Source: Selaginella tamariscina
Taxonomy: Eukaryota > Streptophyta > Lycopodiopsida > Selaginellales > Selaginellaceae
Direction of reading: 5' to 3'
Assembly: GCA_003024785.1 (NCBI GenBank)
Contig: PUQB01000131.1
Location: 124,001 to 188,000, forward strand
DNA: 64,000 bases
Positions 1-10,269 of this stretch are shown in pieces. Made by a program: the position numbers and the translations under genes. How positions within the stretch are numbered: position 1 is the first letter of the stretch; each line of letters starts with the position of its first letter. The notes beneath the pieces were generated by a model. The model searched no databases. It was not told the DNA's origin and was given only the letters and a program-made list of their open reading frames with translations.

Positions 1-655
1 ATAAAGTTGCAAGCTATTCGAGAGTTCCCTCGTTCCCTATGGTATAATAAGTCTAGTGTTTCTTAGGCAAGGTGCAGTACTTGGGTTGGTTCATCGATTA
101 TCTCGTTAACCAAATTGCCCCTCTTTGAGAATTAGTTCATCCATAAGTACCTTTCAGGTGGACTCTTAGTGTCAGTAAGCATTTGACCAATTAAAAAAGT
201 TCTTAATAACTCCACCATTGCTTCAATACTTAGATTTTACTTGTCCATTCATTTTTCGAGTAGATGCGTTACATATTGTATTAATAGTGTGTTGATGCAA
301 ATCGATGTTGTAAATTCTTTTATTTGACACCCAGTAGCTTACATTAGTCAAATACTCGAGCCTACTGAGCGAAATTATTCTATTACTAAAAAGAATGCTT
401 TGTTATTGTTTGAGTTTTGAACAACTTCATGCCTACTTACATGAAAGTGAAACACTTTTAGAGTGTGATCATGCTGCTATCATTTCCTTATTAAACGGAA
501 AAATTTGGTAGGTCGTGTAGCCAAATGGGTACATGTTGTGTCATAAAAACATTTGAAGGTATATTCTCAGAAATAATTTGAGCATTTTACTATTGATTCA
601 ATTGAACATTTTATTCAATTAATATTTGATCCGGACGGCCAAAACGAATGTGTTT
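1..655 (+). mobile_element. Ty3 RNase H fossil fragment
   Basis: The plus strand shows a decayed Ty3-type RNase H region, recognisable from an ERNYSIT-like stretch near 370-400 and a DHAAIISLL-like stretch near 470. It is the counterpart of 55,470-56,085 in the inverted copy. Old and broken many times over. It ends where unrelated AT-rich sequence begins near 655. Confidence 0.65.
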
Positions 656-1689
656 TAACATACATAATTTATGTGTATATTTATATTCTTTTAAATATAG
701 TATTATTAACAAATTAAAATATACCAGTAGTAGTTTATCCATATATATATATATATGTATGCATATGCATATACTTAAGTAAAATGTTATTTCACTTAAA
801 TTTTAGAACATATATACATGTTATAAACTTTCTAATTTTATCAAAATTATAATGTTCATGTAACTTATTGTTTTTATAAACATTTTAACTCATATATTGT
901 GTTAGAACTTGAATATAAAATTAAAGACCATATTACTGTTTAATAAAAGAAAAATGAGTTAACCTGAAAGTTTAATTATTTAATAATATGCTATGTTTAA
1001 GGTTTAATGAAGTATATATATAAAGAATAATTTGTCCAAACTGTAATTTAATCTTAAGTTTTACTTAAGAAATTTTAAATATATAAAAATTAAAATATAC
1101 TCAAGAAGTATGTACAAATATGTTTATTGTTTAAAGTTGTTACACATGGGAACAAATGTCTATATGTGCACAAATGAAACATAATAATTGAGATAATAAT
1201 AAATTAAATTTTAATGTATAATATAAACTTTGAATGAATTTGTATTATTACTTAATTGAAGAAAGCTTGAAGTTTCTTATTCAGATGTTATATTATATCT
1301 ATAAAAATTTTTACATTAAATGTGTTAACAAGTAATATCCACACAACAGAATCTTTGAAGAATATTCCTTTGCAATTTTTTGGCATAAATTTTATTTGGA
1401 AATCAATTTCATTAACATAAACTTGGTATCTACAAAAATTATTTTAAAAAGTTCCATTTTGCCGGAATTGAAAAAATAATATACTTGTCTTCACTTTCTG
1501 CTTAGTGAACTATATAAAAAATAAACTATTAATACATATGTGTGCGCGCGAGCGTGTGTGTGTTGCATTAGAAAGTTTAGAAAACATCATGAATTAAGCT
1601 AATGTAATAATTAATAAGCTACACACACACACACACACAAACACACTATATATATATTTATATATATATAGTTTCACATTCATATATAT
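656..1689. other. AT-rich spacer, no gene seen
   Basis: Very AT-rich sequence with short (TA)n and (AC)n/(GT)n runs, for example near 1,540-1,565 and 1,621-1,640. It is copied in the inverted duplicate at about 54,440-55,465. No frame, splice pattern or repeat ends stand out. It could hold the 3' part of the adjacent minus-strand gene fragment, but nothing supports that directly. Confidence 0.6.
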
Positions 1690-1709
1690 GATTAACTACC
1701 CTGTAAGAA

Positions 1710-2543
1710 AACCATCTTTGAGAATGGTTTATTCTTCATCAACGGATGGGATTTGCACATCATGTCGTGGTCTTTTATCAGTAGAATTCTCCTCAACACG
1801 TCGGAGAATCGAGAATAGTCTATCGAATAAATGGGATGTCGGGGTTATCAGATCTAACGAACGGTCGATAAGCAACAAAGCAGCAGGCCTGGTGGCTCGT
1901 CCGAAGCTGTCCGAAGAGAGAAACTAGACCCAGACTAAATAGCTAGATATATACCAGATATTAACCCTCATGTACAACTATGTATACCTCTATCCTATTT
2001 CACATACATAGCTTGATGATATGCCAATCTTCAGTATAAATGGTATTGTCTAACTGCATATATGCTCTCTGTGTGTGTGTCACACACACACACGCAGTGG
2101 AGGACTAAACAATTGACTACAAAAACCAATTATGACACACACAGAAACATGTGTATGCACATATATACCTGGGCACCCAAATGATGAAGAAATGTGTATG
2201 TAACGTAGCTCCAGCTGGAGGAAGTTCATCCTCATCCCATGCAATTGCAGGAAGTCCTTTACATAGAAAAGAAGCCTCTTTTTAACTACTCAATGGTGCT
2301 GTGGCAAACCTGTAAGAAAAATATCATAATATATATTAAACGTTAATAAACATATGAACATAATAATTAAAAATTAAATGAATATGCAGAAGGAAAAAAC
2401 GAAGACACGTGGAGTTAACCAGCAGCAAAGAGCTTAATTGTAATCGAATATTCACCAGAATGTTCTTTGAGAACATGTAATAGGAAGTCTCTGTATTCTG
2501 AGAGAAAGCATCGGTAGTGTCTTCCAGAACTTGAATGTGACTC
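1710..2543 (-). pseudogene. MIP3: MIP3/SCFD2-like Sec1-family gene fragment (three exons)
   Basis: Three exon-like blocks lie on the minus strand. Block 1 (2,543-2,420) reads a ...YRCFLSEYRDFLLHVL... stretch and ends at a GT donor. Block 2 (2,309-2,169) has a CTTACAG acceptor and a CAG/GT donor, and contains GLPAIAWDEDELPPAGATLH. Block 3 (about 1,925-1,710) contains ATRPAALLLIDRSLDLITP then FDRLFSILRR. From memory, Arabidopsis MIP3, a Sec1/Munc18-type protein tied to ER-Golgi tethering (human relative SCFD2), has closely similar segments in the same order. The rest of the gene is missing. Block 2 has an in-frame stop, and block 3 ends at a stop soon after DVQIPSVDEE. The fragment sits downstream of the Crinkler-type gene on the same strand and is duplicated with it. 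Most likely a captured or stranded piece of a host gene, not functional. Confidence 0.8.
2071..2095. repeat. (GT)n(CA)n perfect inverted microsatellite
   Basis: A run of GT dinucleotides switches directly to CA dinucleotides, giving a self-complementary stretch. The inverted copy has it near 54,033-54,058. A simple repeat with no assigned role. Confidence 0.8.
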
Positions 2544-2931
2544 CTATGATATAGATATGTGACGACAGAAACTCAGTGGGTATTGATGAAAACTAAAATT
2601 AATCTATGCCCACATATAAAATGTACCTCCTATTTAAAGCATATTCCGCATATATTCTTATAATTCATCAAAGTAAGTTTCAACCCTATTCAAATACTAG
2701 AATAAAGAAAATAGCTACACAGGCATTTTGGATATGAGATTTTAAAATGTGTACGTCCAGCATATAGATTTAGATGTGTGTATATTTATGTGTGTTGCAT
2801 TTAATCATATGAATGTCAGATGCGTTTAATAAGATAAGTTATAAAGCTTTATTCTAATCTTAATGTAAGTCATAAAGTTATATTTAAAAACACATACCTC
2901 TGGAACAAAATGAAACACATAAAGTCTCCGG

Positions 2932-5900
2932 TCTTACGCATCCTTCTCCTTGAGGAAGCGGCCGAATGGATCTTCCATGGGCTATACAAGAGAAACATAA
3001 CATAAGGCCAAAGCAAATTGAGAGACCCAACACGCCCCACCTCCTCCGGCTTGAAGTAGTTGGTGAGACTATGCTTTACGATTTCTCCTCCCTTGCCTTG
3101 AATATGATCTGCCAGCTTGAAGAAGGCTGACCGCAGATTCCGTAAGGCATTCAGCTCGTCCGGCTGCACATAACAAATGAGAATGCCAAAGAAAAGTATG
3201 TACTAATTAATACCTTGAGGAATGAATACTCCAGCCGATGAATGATCAAAACCTGGCCTTCCTCTGCCAATTCTACTGTCTTAGACTTGTTCCGGCCTCC
3301 AAGATGCAGATAAATGCCGAATGGCATTTTCAGCTTTGCCTCCTTATCAACACGTATTCTCTTTGGATTTCGCTCATCATCAACATCTTCGGTTTTGTCT
3401 GCTGAAGGTAGATAATCAGGATCCCAATCTTCTTTCTTGGGATCATCCGAATCAGAGGACTCACGGTATTCCACCCGGCCCACATTGCGGCTACTATGAT
3501 CATCACATTAGTTCTTTTACCAGAAAAGAATACTAGAGGTAAATTTACCTTCTTCTTTTACGAGGTTCAGAAGGTGCTGTGTCGTCCTTCAAAAGTCTGA
3601 AAAACATACAGAAAACTCAAATTTGTCAGGGTACAAAACCACCAAAGCATTTACCTTTCCGTTGACGCTGTTGCCGCGAGCTCATGGACATGTGGTATCT
3701 TTGGTGGTAGATCACTGGTACGCCCGCCCTCCGCCATTGGTACCTTTGCTGGTAGATCACTGGTGCGTCCCTCCTCCGCTGTTGGTACCTCTCGACGTCC
3801 CCCTCAGCCGTTGGTACCTTTGGTGGTAGCTCACTGATGTGTGTTACAAGCGATCCACGTGCGAGCTCACAGATATGTGGTAGAAGAGAACCAGACCCGA
3901 CTGTGTATGTATCCCTGTTTCTAATCTGAACTGGCACCCCTTGCATATTCTCTGCCCTCGGCTCGTACTTCCCATCCTTCCCTGGAAGTAGTACTGGCAA
4001 GATGGCATCGAACCCCTTCTGATTGCGCTGCGGAATAATGGCTACGCAGCAGATGAAACAAAGGAGCAGGTGGTCCCCGGTGATCTTTTCCCTGTCCACC
4101 ATGATGAACCTGTTGAAGCATACAAGACCTTCAGCTTCAATCTTTAAGCCCCCGCACAACTTGGTGAGAAAATCAGCGATTTTGACGGGGTGGCTGTACA
4201 TGTTGAAGAACTTTGCACCTGGGTGGCCACTGCAACAGGCATGCATGGCCAAGACCATGATCAGGCGCCCCACTATCTCTCCTCTCGGCCCCTCTATAAC
4301 AAAGCCTGCTTGAAAACCCTCTCAGCCACCTCCAGCACTGCGCTCAGATTGGATCGCAAGATTTTGGCAGCGGCCTCACCCAATATCGGCTCCAACGCAT
4401 CGGCCGAGAAAACTTGATCACGCTCTTCAGCAATATGACTGACCGTCCGCATGTGCAACGCTACCATATCTTTAGCTAAGTTTGACCAGGCCGCCACTTC
4501 CAGGCCAGCTGCTACCCGAGAATGGCCATACCCATGGCCTCTGTCATGTTTTCTCGTGATACTTGTGCCGACGGGATCCCGCCCAGGAGTTTCTGCATGG
4601 CAAACGTAAGGGCCGCATCCAAGTCAGTCTCTTCCAAAGCAGACTTCCACAGAGGCCGACCCCACTTAAAAAGCTCCTTTGACACATCTTCCGAGGGGAT
4701 GGTCGGATCGACTGCCTTTTTCAGGTGTGAAGACATCAACCGCAGAAGCTCTTTACCGCGGCCCTGCAGAATGCCCACCACGCTGATCGGCTGGAAAAAC
4801 TTTGACTCGGGAGCCGTTGCACGCGCGCTGGGATCGTACATCTTATCGGGAAACACCAGGCCAAGCTTTCCTGCAGTGTCTGCCACCAGTCCGAAAATCC
4901 ACGATCCACGCTGGATACAGGAGAAGAACCGCCTGGTGGCTAAGAATGAGCCTTGTACCTCTCCAAAGAGTGATGCGGCCTCGTCCAGGCAAATCACAAT
5001 CTTCATCTTCTCCAACGAGACATCTTTGGTGCTGGTCTTCTCCAACAAATTGGAGAAGACAACGTCAGTCTTCTTCTTGACCCACTTCCTCAACAGGGGA
5101 CAATCCCATTGCTCTCCCGGGCCAGGATTCGGAAGAGTCACTTCCTTATAAACCTCCTCCCGGAGTTGGTGATAGCTGGAACGGACAAGCACAAAAATCA
5201 TTCAGAAGCACAAGCACAAGAAATCGTACCACTGCTTCACTTGTGTCTTATGTTTTTCGACCTTCTCCTTGGCCTCTTGTTTGTCGTCCATATGCATTCC
5301 CACCCACTCCTCCATCTGCATTGCCAGCCAATCCTCGGGACTTGAAGCTCCATTTGAGAGCTCCAAAAGCATGGCAAAAACCCATGCCGCAACACTGCGT
5401 GGGTCGTTGGCGTCCGTCAATACGTCGGCTACGGGGCTTCGCTTGGGAAGCCCTGAACTCCCGTCTTTGAGGAAGGAGACGTAAGCCACGTGAACTCCCT
5501 TGGTAGACAGCTGACATATTGTTCTCGACTTTCCCCACCCAGAGCTCTGTATGATGGCGGTCCATGCTGCGTAATATGCAGCCTCGCTGCACCAGGTCTC
5601 AACATAGCCCTCGAGCACGTCGTGAACGTAGTCGACTACTTTGAAATCGAAAGGATCCTCGTAAGGACGAGTCCACCCGCGCTTGAGCACAAGTTCTACA
5701 CCTGGAGGTTCCTGGGGTGCGCTTGCGTACTCGAGTATGGCCGGAAAAAGAGCATCTGCGCTGTACCTCTCGCCAATCGCTCCAATCAGCCCATTCAGCC
5801 AGTCCTCATCTGCCGTCCAGATCAGCTCTACCATTTCGTGTATGGCATTAACCATCGGTAGAGGAGCACCATGTAGGACCAGGTGAAACTGCCACCCGCC

Positions 5901-6325
5901 AGGGCTATACGCAGGACGTCACGAGACAGGGGAGGACTAGCGCTGGGGCCCTCCTTGCTGTACTCGCTCACTCGCTGCAGACCATCAAACAGGCGCTTCT
6001 CAAAACCTGAGAGAAACAGCGAGCAAGTTTATGGGAAACTAATTTCAAGGCAAGTTTATGGAAACTAATTTCAAGGTAAATCATACCGCAAACATAGATG
6101 TACTCTCCGGCAGGAATCCGATGGTCGCCCCCGTGTACAAGTTTTCCCGTCGAATCCCGAAGAGTGCCGCCGCCAAATTCGCGCTTGAGCACCTCGGTCG
6201 AATGGTAGCTGCATTGCAGAGGGGCGCTCTTTGGGCGCAAGATTCGCACCCTCACATCACCGTCCGCCATAGACTTATAGCCATTTATGATTTCGTCCGC
6301 CATAGTATATTTTTGAAAAGAATAT
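2932..6325 (-). pseudogene. Crinkler (CR)-type NTPase-nuclease gene, fossil, copy A
   Basis: Known family layout: a short header domain, a P-loop NTPase and a restriction-enzyme-like nuclease. All parts are visible. The header (about 6,295-6,086) ends in a DSTGKLVHGG...GEYIYV pattern. The NTPase (about 5,980-4,510) has a GxGKS-type Walker A, a Walker B reading KIVICLDEAASLFG, and the LFKWGRPLW block typical of fungal and oomycete CR proteins. The nuclease-like part (about 4,215-3,900) reads FNRFIMVDREKIT, then GFDAILPV, then VQIRNR, in the place of the family's D...QxK core. A charged C-terminal tail runs to about 2,932. Splice-like borders occur, for example TTTCTCTCAG near 6,010. The copy looks close to whole with perhaps a couple of breaks, and I treat it as a fossil. 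CR proteins are described as effectors or selfish-element proteins; any role here is unknown. Confidence 0.8.
3688..3845 (-). repeat. GC-rich minisatellite inside the CR gene tail
   Basis: About three copies of a roughly 50-60 bp unit built around GGTAGATCACTGGT and TTGGTACCT. In the minus-strand frame it gives a repeated RYQQRR / PVIYQQRY pattern. The A' copy near 52,300-52,440 has the same repeat. It lies just after the nuclease-like part. Confidence 0.75.
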
Positions 6326-7004
6326 ACCATGGCATCTGTCACAAATGCATACACAGGTAAATATCCCATAGATTAAATAATATATAAATTTACTTTTAAA
6401 ACATTATCTAAATAACAAATCGATAGCGTTACATTAAGTTAACATTAAACGATTAAAACCATGTATTATTTTTAAATAATAAATCACAATAGGTGAAATT
6501 TAAAAAAATAAGTTCAATTGTAAAGGTTATTTGCCCTAAAACACATACACATGTGTCTCTATATATATTACGAACTTTAACTACTTCCAATTTTGTTAAC
6601 CTTGAAAATCTCACACACACACACACATCTTATTAAGTTAAACTTAAGTTCCAGTTTAAACATTCCTCCCCTCTATATCATCCCATCGTCACAAATTTGT
6701 CCACTGGTGTATATTTTAAAAGAACTGAAAGATCGTACATAATGTCAAGAGTAAGAAAGTTGTTCCTCCTATCAAAAGCTCCTCAAACTCTTATTTAAAA
6801 CTGCCGGATTATGAATGAATATGCGTGCATCAAAATCCATTGACACTACGTGGATGAACACGTAATACATATGCATGCAAAGCATATAACTGCGACTCGG
6901 GGTACGTGAGGGGTATTGGGAGCCTATGACATTACATGTTCCACATAAATTCTTATCATTGTAAAACAAATAGAATATTTGTTTTAATGGTCTTTTAATA
7001 ATAA
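6326..7004. other. AT-rich spacer, CR gene upstream region and duplication border
   Basis: Up to 6,736 this is the 5' flank of the CR-type gene and part of segment A; it has a (CA)n run near 6,614-6,626. From 6,737 to about 7,004 it is single-copy AT-rich sequence. I saw no gene or repeat ends in it. Confidence 0.55.
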
Positions 7005-7995
7005 TCTTAAGTTGTTTAACTTTTGAACATGTTCACATCTCTAAAGAAAACACTCTCTAACCAAGTGTGCGTACTAACACACTCAATGATGACACCCGAC
7101 TCCCCTTGAGTAGATGCTCAAGGCTTAATAGCCAAGCACACCTCACAATCTTAGAGGGCGTGCCTTGCATTGTAACGTGTGTTATTTTGCCTAGTGTCAC
7201 ATGTTCATGTGACATATTTCCCAAAATGTAGACTAGCCTATGAAGTCAAGATTTACACTTGGTGGTGATTTAGGAACATAATAAAAAAAACTTATCAACC
7301 AAGATCCCATGAATAAGAATATGATATGTATGAACAAACAGGCATTGTATACTGAAAGATAGAGAAAGAAATTATATGTCATTGTAACTAAATGGGCATG
7401 ATACATGAAAATAGAAATATAAAATAAATTATTAATTAATACTTAAGTTTTAGTTATATTCTAGACTAAGGGCTAGTACTTAATGAGGACATAAGTGTGC
7501 ATTGTAACTGAACACGAGTGTTTTACCCACGGTTTGATAAGAATACAGATGTGTCTTATTTAATTGCAAGTGTTGCTCTTAGTTTAATGTGGAGGAAAAG
7601 GCTAGAGACATGCCTTAACCTTTGACTAATGGAACATTTAATTCGACAAGACCTCCTAGGTGCAAATTCGTCAATGTTAATAGTAAGTTACTTCAAAGGT
7701 GAAACATACCTTTATTATTTGGAAGTTGAGGTGGCACAATAGAGAGTTGTGCCTTGATGACACAAACTTATGAATAACAAACTCAGTTATGAACCCAAGA
7801 ATTCTTATTACACTTCTTATTTAATATATATGATAGAGCCCCCCATTTCCCCCTCCCCTTTTTCCATGTTTTTTAAAGTGGGCTAGCATAGAATCTCAAT
7901 TTCAATAAGAATATACTTAACGAGTTTAACTTAACTACCTGTTGACCCCTAAATCCTAGGCAACCTCAAGATTAGGTCAATCGTAGATGTAAACT
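7005..7995. mobile_element. Degenerate copy of the 1.7-kb LTR family
   Basis: Stretches here match the solo LTRs at 42,511-44,212 and 45,427-47,121, in the orientation of the second. The shared parts include the GTGTGC...CTCAAGGCTTA region (7,060-7,120), the GGGCTAGTACTTAATGAGGAC region (near 7,470) and the GGAAGTTGAGGTGGCACAA region (near 7,720). It is rearranged, and a fragment resembling the left end of element B sits inside it. An old fossil with many breaks. Confidence 0.65.
7377..7446 (+). repeat. Fragment resembling the left end of element B
   Basis: It reads TTGTAACTAAATGGGCATG followed by ATACATGAAAATAG and AATATAAAATAAATTATTAA, closely matching the first 70 bases of element B (8,540) and B' (56,480). 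LTR-family sequence follows directly. It is either a leftover of a third insertion or the end of a small non-autonomous relative. Confidence 0.7.
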
Positions 7996-8034
7996 CAAAT
8001 GCCGGAGGCACCATTTAAATCACTTAGAAATCTT

Positions 8035-8165
8035 TGTATATTTGCAAAGTCTATCACCTGACACAAACAACATAATGGTTAATTTATTTATTTAATTAAA
8101 ATCTATATTGGAGGCTTTTAGTTAATGTTGATTGCCGACCCCTAGAATAATAAAAAAAAAATAAA
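8035..8165. mobile_element. Ty3 terminal-repeat fragment
   Basis: This resembles 40,625-40,745, sharing a TATATTGGAGGC block, TAGTTAATGTTG and a GGCCCCTAG / GACCCCTAG block. At 40.6 kb that sequence adjoins the chromodomain end of a chromovirus, so both are probably remains of its LTR. Too short and decayed for a firm family call. Confidence 0.5.
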
Positions 8166-8534
8166 GCTTTGCTTTATTCCTTAACTTTATATGCACTTGA
8201 CAATTTTATCATCATAAACAATTTTAATCCATCTTAAATGTTTAATTCAATGCCTTCATATTTTCTTGACTTCCAATGATTTTACATGTTATGGTATTAT
8301 AGCCTCATATTTCTAATGATCTTATTACCCTTACATAAGGGTTTGTTACTATACCTATTCCTTATTAATGTATAAATACACTATACTATGTATGAAATCA
8401 AACTCTTTTTCAATATAAGAGTACTATTCCTAAAACCTTGTTCTTTGTAGACATCAATCTAACTAGAGGCAATCCTATAGGTGCATGACTATATACATGT
8501 ATATAACAAAGTTCTGTCAACTTGAAATTAGTCC
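8166..8534. other. AT-rich flank of element B, nothing seen
   Basis: AT-rich sequence with no convincing frame, RNA or repeat. It is the sequence into which element B inserted. Confidence 0.6.
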
Positions 8535-8539
8535 ATCTA
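8535..8539. repeat. Target-site duplication ATCTA (left)
   Basis: ATCTA lies immediately before the first base of the left terminal repeat. The same five bases follow the last base of the right terminal repeat at 21,871-21,875. The left end was placed independently, by comparing B with B', which share sequence only from the T of TGCACG onward. Confidence 0.8.
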
Positions 8540-8565
8540 TGCACGTTGTAACTAAAGTGGGCATG
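8540..8565 (+). repeat. Left terminal inverted repeat of element B
   Basis: It begins TGCACGTTGTAACTAAAGTG and continues GGCATG. It differs from the reverse complement of the right end by one gap and two substitutions. The same sequence opens B' at 56,480. Confidence 0.85.
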
Positions 8566-8844
8566 ATACGTGAAAATGGGAATATAAAATAAATTACTAA
8601 TTAATACTTAAGTTTTAATTATTAATTAATCATTTAATTAATATGTAATTAAGCCTTAAATATTAATTAATTAATTAATTAATCCTTCAATAACCTTACT
8701 TAGTAAGGAATATTCCTAAAATATCTTAGAATATTCATATTATTCTAAAAATAGTTTACAATAATGAAGAAATACTATCAAACATAATTACAAATGAAAT
8801 CATTTCCTTATCAACATGTTAATTTATTTATAAATACTTTCTTC
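8566..8844. other. Left subterminal region of element B
   Basis: AT-rich, with TTAATTAA runs (near 8,610-8,690) and AGGAATATTCCT / AGAATATTC palindromic motifs (near 8,707-8,735). Similar GAATATTC motifs lie near the right end (21,720-21,780), as expected for subterminal transposase-binding repeats (inference). Confidence 0.6.
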
Positions 8845-10161
8845 CTAACCATACAGAAATCTCCTCATTTTGTCTAAATCATCACTCTCCGGATTAATCA
8901 AATCATTTTGGTCAATATCTTGATGTTGTTGCCACCACCTAACACTCTCACGAATGCAATTGGGAGTTGCCATCCTTGTTAATACATAAGATGTAATAAG
9001 ACCAGGTCTGCATAAAGGCTCATCTAAAAATGACGTTCCTTAAGAATAATATTATAAAGCGCCCGGTTGCTATCCTTCATTTTATAAAATTCAAAATCAC
9101 GAGAAAGAAAAGCTTCAGGAAATGTATGATACGGTGGATACTGCTCAAAAAATTTTCGAGATTCTTCTTTCTGAGGCACGTATCCAAGTAGTTCACTAGC
9201 TCATCCATGATATCGGTATCAGAATATGGATCGAAAGTGATTGGATGAATACAAGCAATGTTTTGGTTGAGCATAGCCTTCTGAGGAGAGTCGTCTACTA
9301 CTAAGATATGTGCATTCTTCATTATCCTTAAGCGACTGATCTCCCCATGAGTCCCAATTATTCTTTCATTCTTGAAGAAGTATGGCTTGCTTTCCTTTCT
9401 TATATTGTGAAATTCGAGAGGTTTATAACACATTCGCTGGTCAAAAATCCAATCTTTACGAATCACCTCTTCTGCAACACTACAATGTTTCTTAAGCAAA
9501 TTCAACAGCGGTGTTAAGTTATGAATCTGCATGCATGACCAAATCCCCACAAGCGCACCCATCTCCTTAAGCTTTTGAAAGAGACGATCCAACCCTGGAC
9601 GAAAAATAATATCATATCGAAATTTACCATGACAAGGAATGAAATCTCCTTGTTTGATTTCTTTTTTCCTATCCTCGGGCCTTTGTCGATGAAGCAGAAC
9701 ACCATTGACATCCAACAACACAATATGGCCATGAGTAACATGAGATAGCGTTGCCTCTTGAATACTTTGCAAATCACTTGTTTGCTCCCTTTCACATTTA
9801 TCCGTTGCCACTATCTCGTTGCCTATCCCTTCATCATTTAATTGTACATCATCCTTACAAGATTCAGATATTGCATGCGCTGAAGAAATTGATTTCGGAA
9901 CTGAAGCCAATAAAAATGATGATGAAAAAACTGAAGTGGCCCCCATGGTAACGATGTTTTGAGCTGCATTATTATCCATTTCCTGCATGAACTCTGTCAT
10001 TCTGACATGTGGCACAAGAAATTGTCGCCAAACCCCTCTCTTACCTCATGCCAATGCTGAAAATCCATGTTCTCAATTGTTTCATTACATCTGCAAAATG
10101 ATAATTAGCTGACCTTAAAATTATCAAGGTATATTATTTACCTTGTTAATGTGTGACCCAT
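8845..10161 (-). CDS. FCP1/NIF-type HAD phosphatase-like protein
   Basis: The proposed start ATG at 10,161 is joined through two short introns (about 10,141-10,091 and 10,044-9,983) to the main frame. HAD motifs: LLDVNGVLLH near 9,720, where the usual DxDx(T/V) reads D-V-N-G-V so the second Asp is Asn; GIWSCM near 9,540; and ILVVDDSPQK near 9,300. FCP1/SCP-type enzymes dephosphorylate proteins such as the RNA polymerase II tail; the Asn change, also known in some plant FCP1-like proteins, puts catalysis in doubt. After about 9,190 coding signal moves to another frame (ELLGYVPQKEESRKFFEQ, then MKDSNRALYNIIL, then RPGLITSYVLTRMATPNC) and ends at a stop at 8,847. That C-terminal part matches nothing I recognise. 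B' keeps the gene at 56,782-58,078. It is the downstream gene of the leftward unit. Confidence 0.75.
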
Positions 10162-10269
10162 GTTTGAACTAAAAGCTTCATTAATCCTTGAGAATTTATT
10201 TTCTGTACAAATATAAACGAAATATACAAAAATGCCTTATGTTACACTCATTTACAACTATTCGTCACT
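10162..10269. other. Short intergenic gap between the two leftward genes
   Basis: Only about 110 bases separate the methyltransferase stop from the proposed phosphatase ATG. A TTTGTACAG acceptor-like site near 10,208 opens a block that stays in frame with the phosphatase ATG, so the downstream gene may have an extra 5' exon or share a transcript with its neighbour. Confidence 0.4.

Larger units (their letters stand above)
1..6736. repeat. Segment A, left arm of a 6.7-kb inverted duplication
   Basis: This stretch reappears reverse-complemented at about 49,372-56,085, nearly base for base. The inner border is sharp: shared sequence stops near 6,736 and near 49,372. At the outer side the match reaches base 1, so the left arm may continue beyond the window. 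It holds a Ty3 relic, a MIP3-like gene fragment and a Crinkler-type gene. I found no convincing inverted repeats at its own ends, so I call it a segmental inverted duplication rather than a transposon. Confidence 0.9.

Noticed and set aside
1688-1927. 79-residue plus-strand frame, identical in both arms
   Set aside because: It is antisense to the MIP3-like exon. Identity between arms only reflects the recent duplication.
3321-3536. Plus-strand frame opposite the CR-type gene tail
   Set aside because: Antisense shadow; the minus strand carries the acidic, Lys-rich tail of the gene.
4522-5861. Plus-strand frames opposite the CR-type gene
   Set aside because: Shadows of the minus-strand gene, which shows clear NTPase motifs.
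1-6736. Segment A as a transposon with its own terminal repeats
   Set aside because: No inverted ends or target duplications could be found. The shared region runs into a Ty3 relic at its outer side, which fits a segmental duplication.
6737-7004. Short minus-strand frame with MHMYYVFIHVV pattern
   Set aside because: AT-rich sequence without motifs or conservation elsewhere in the window.
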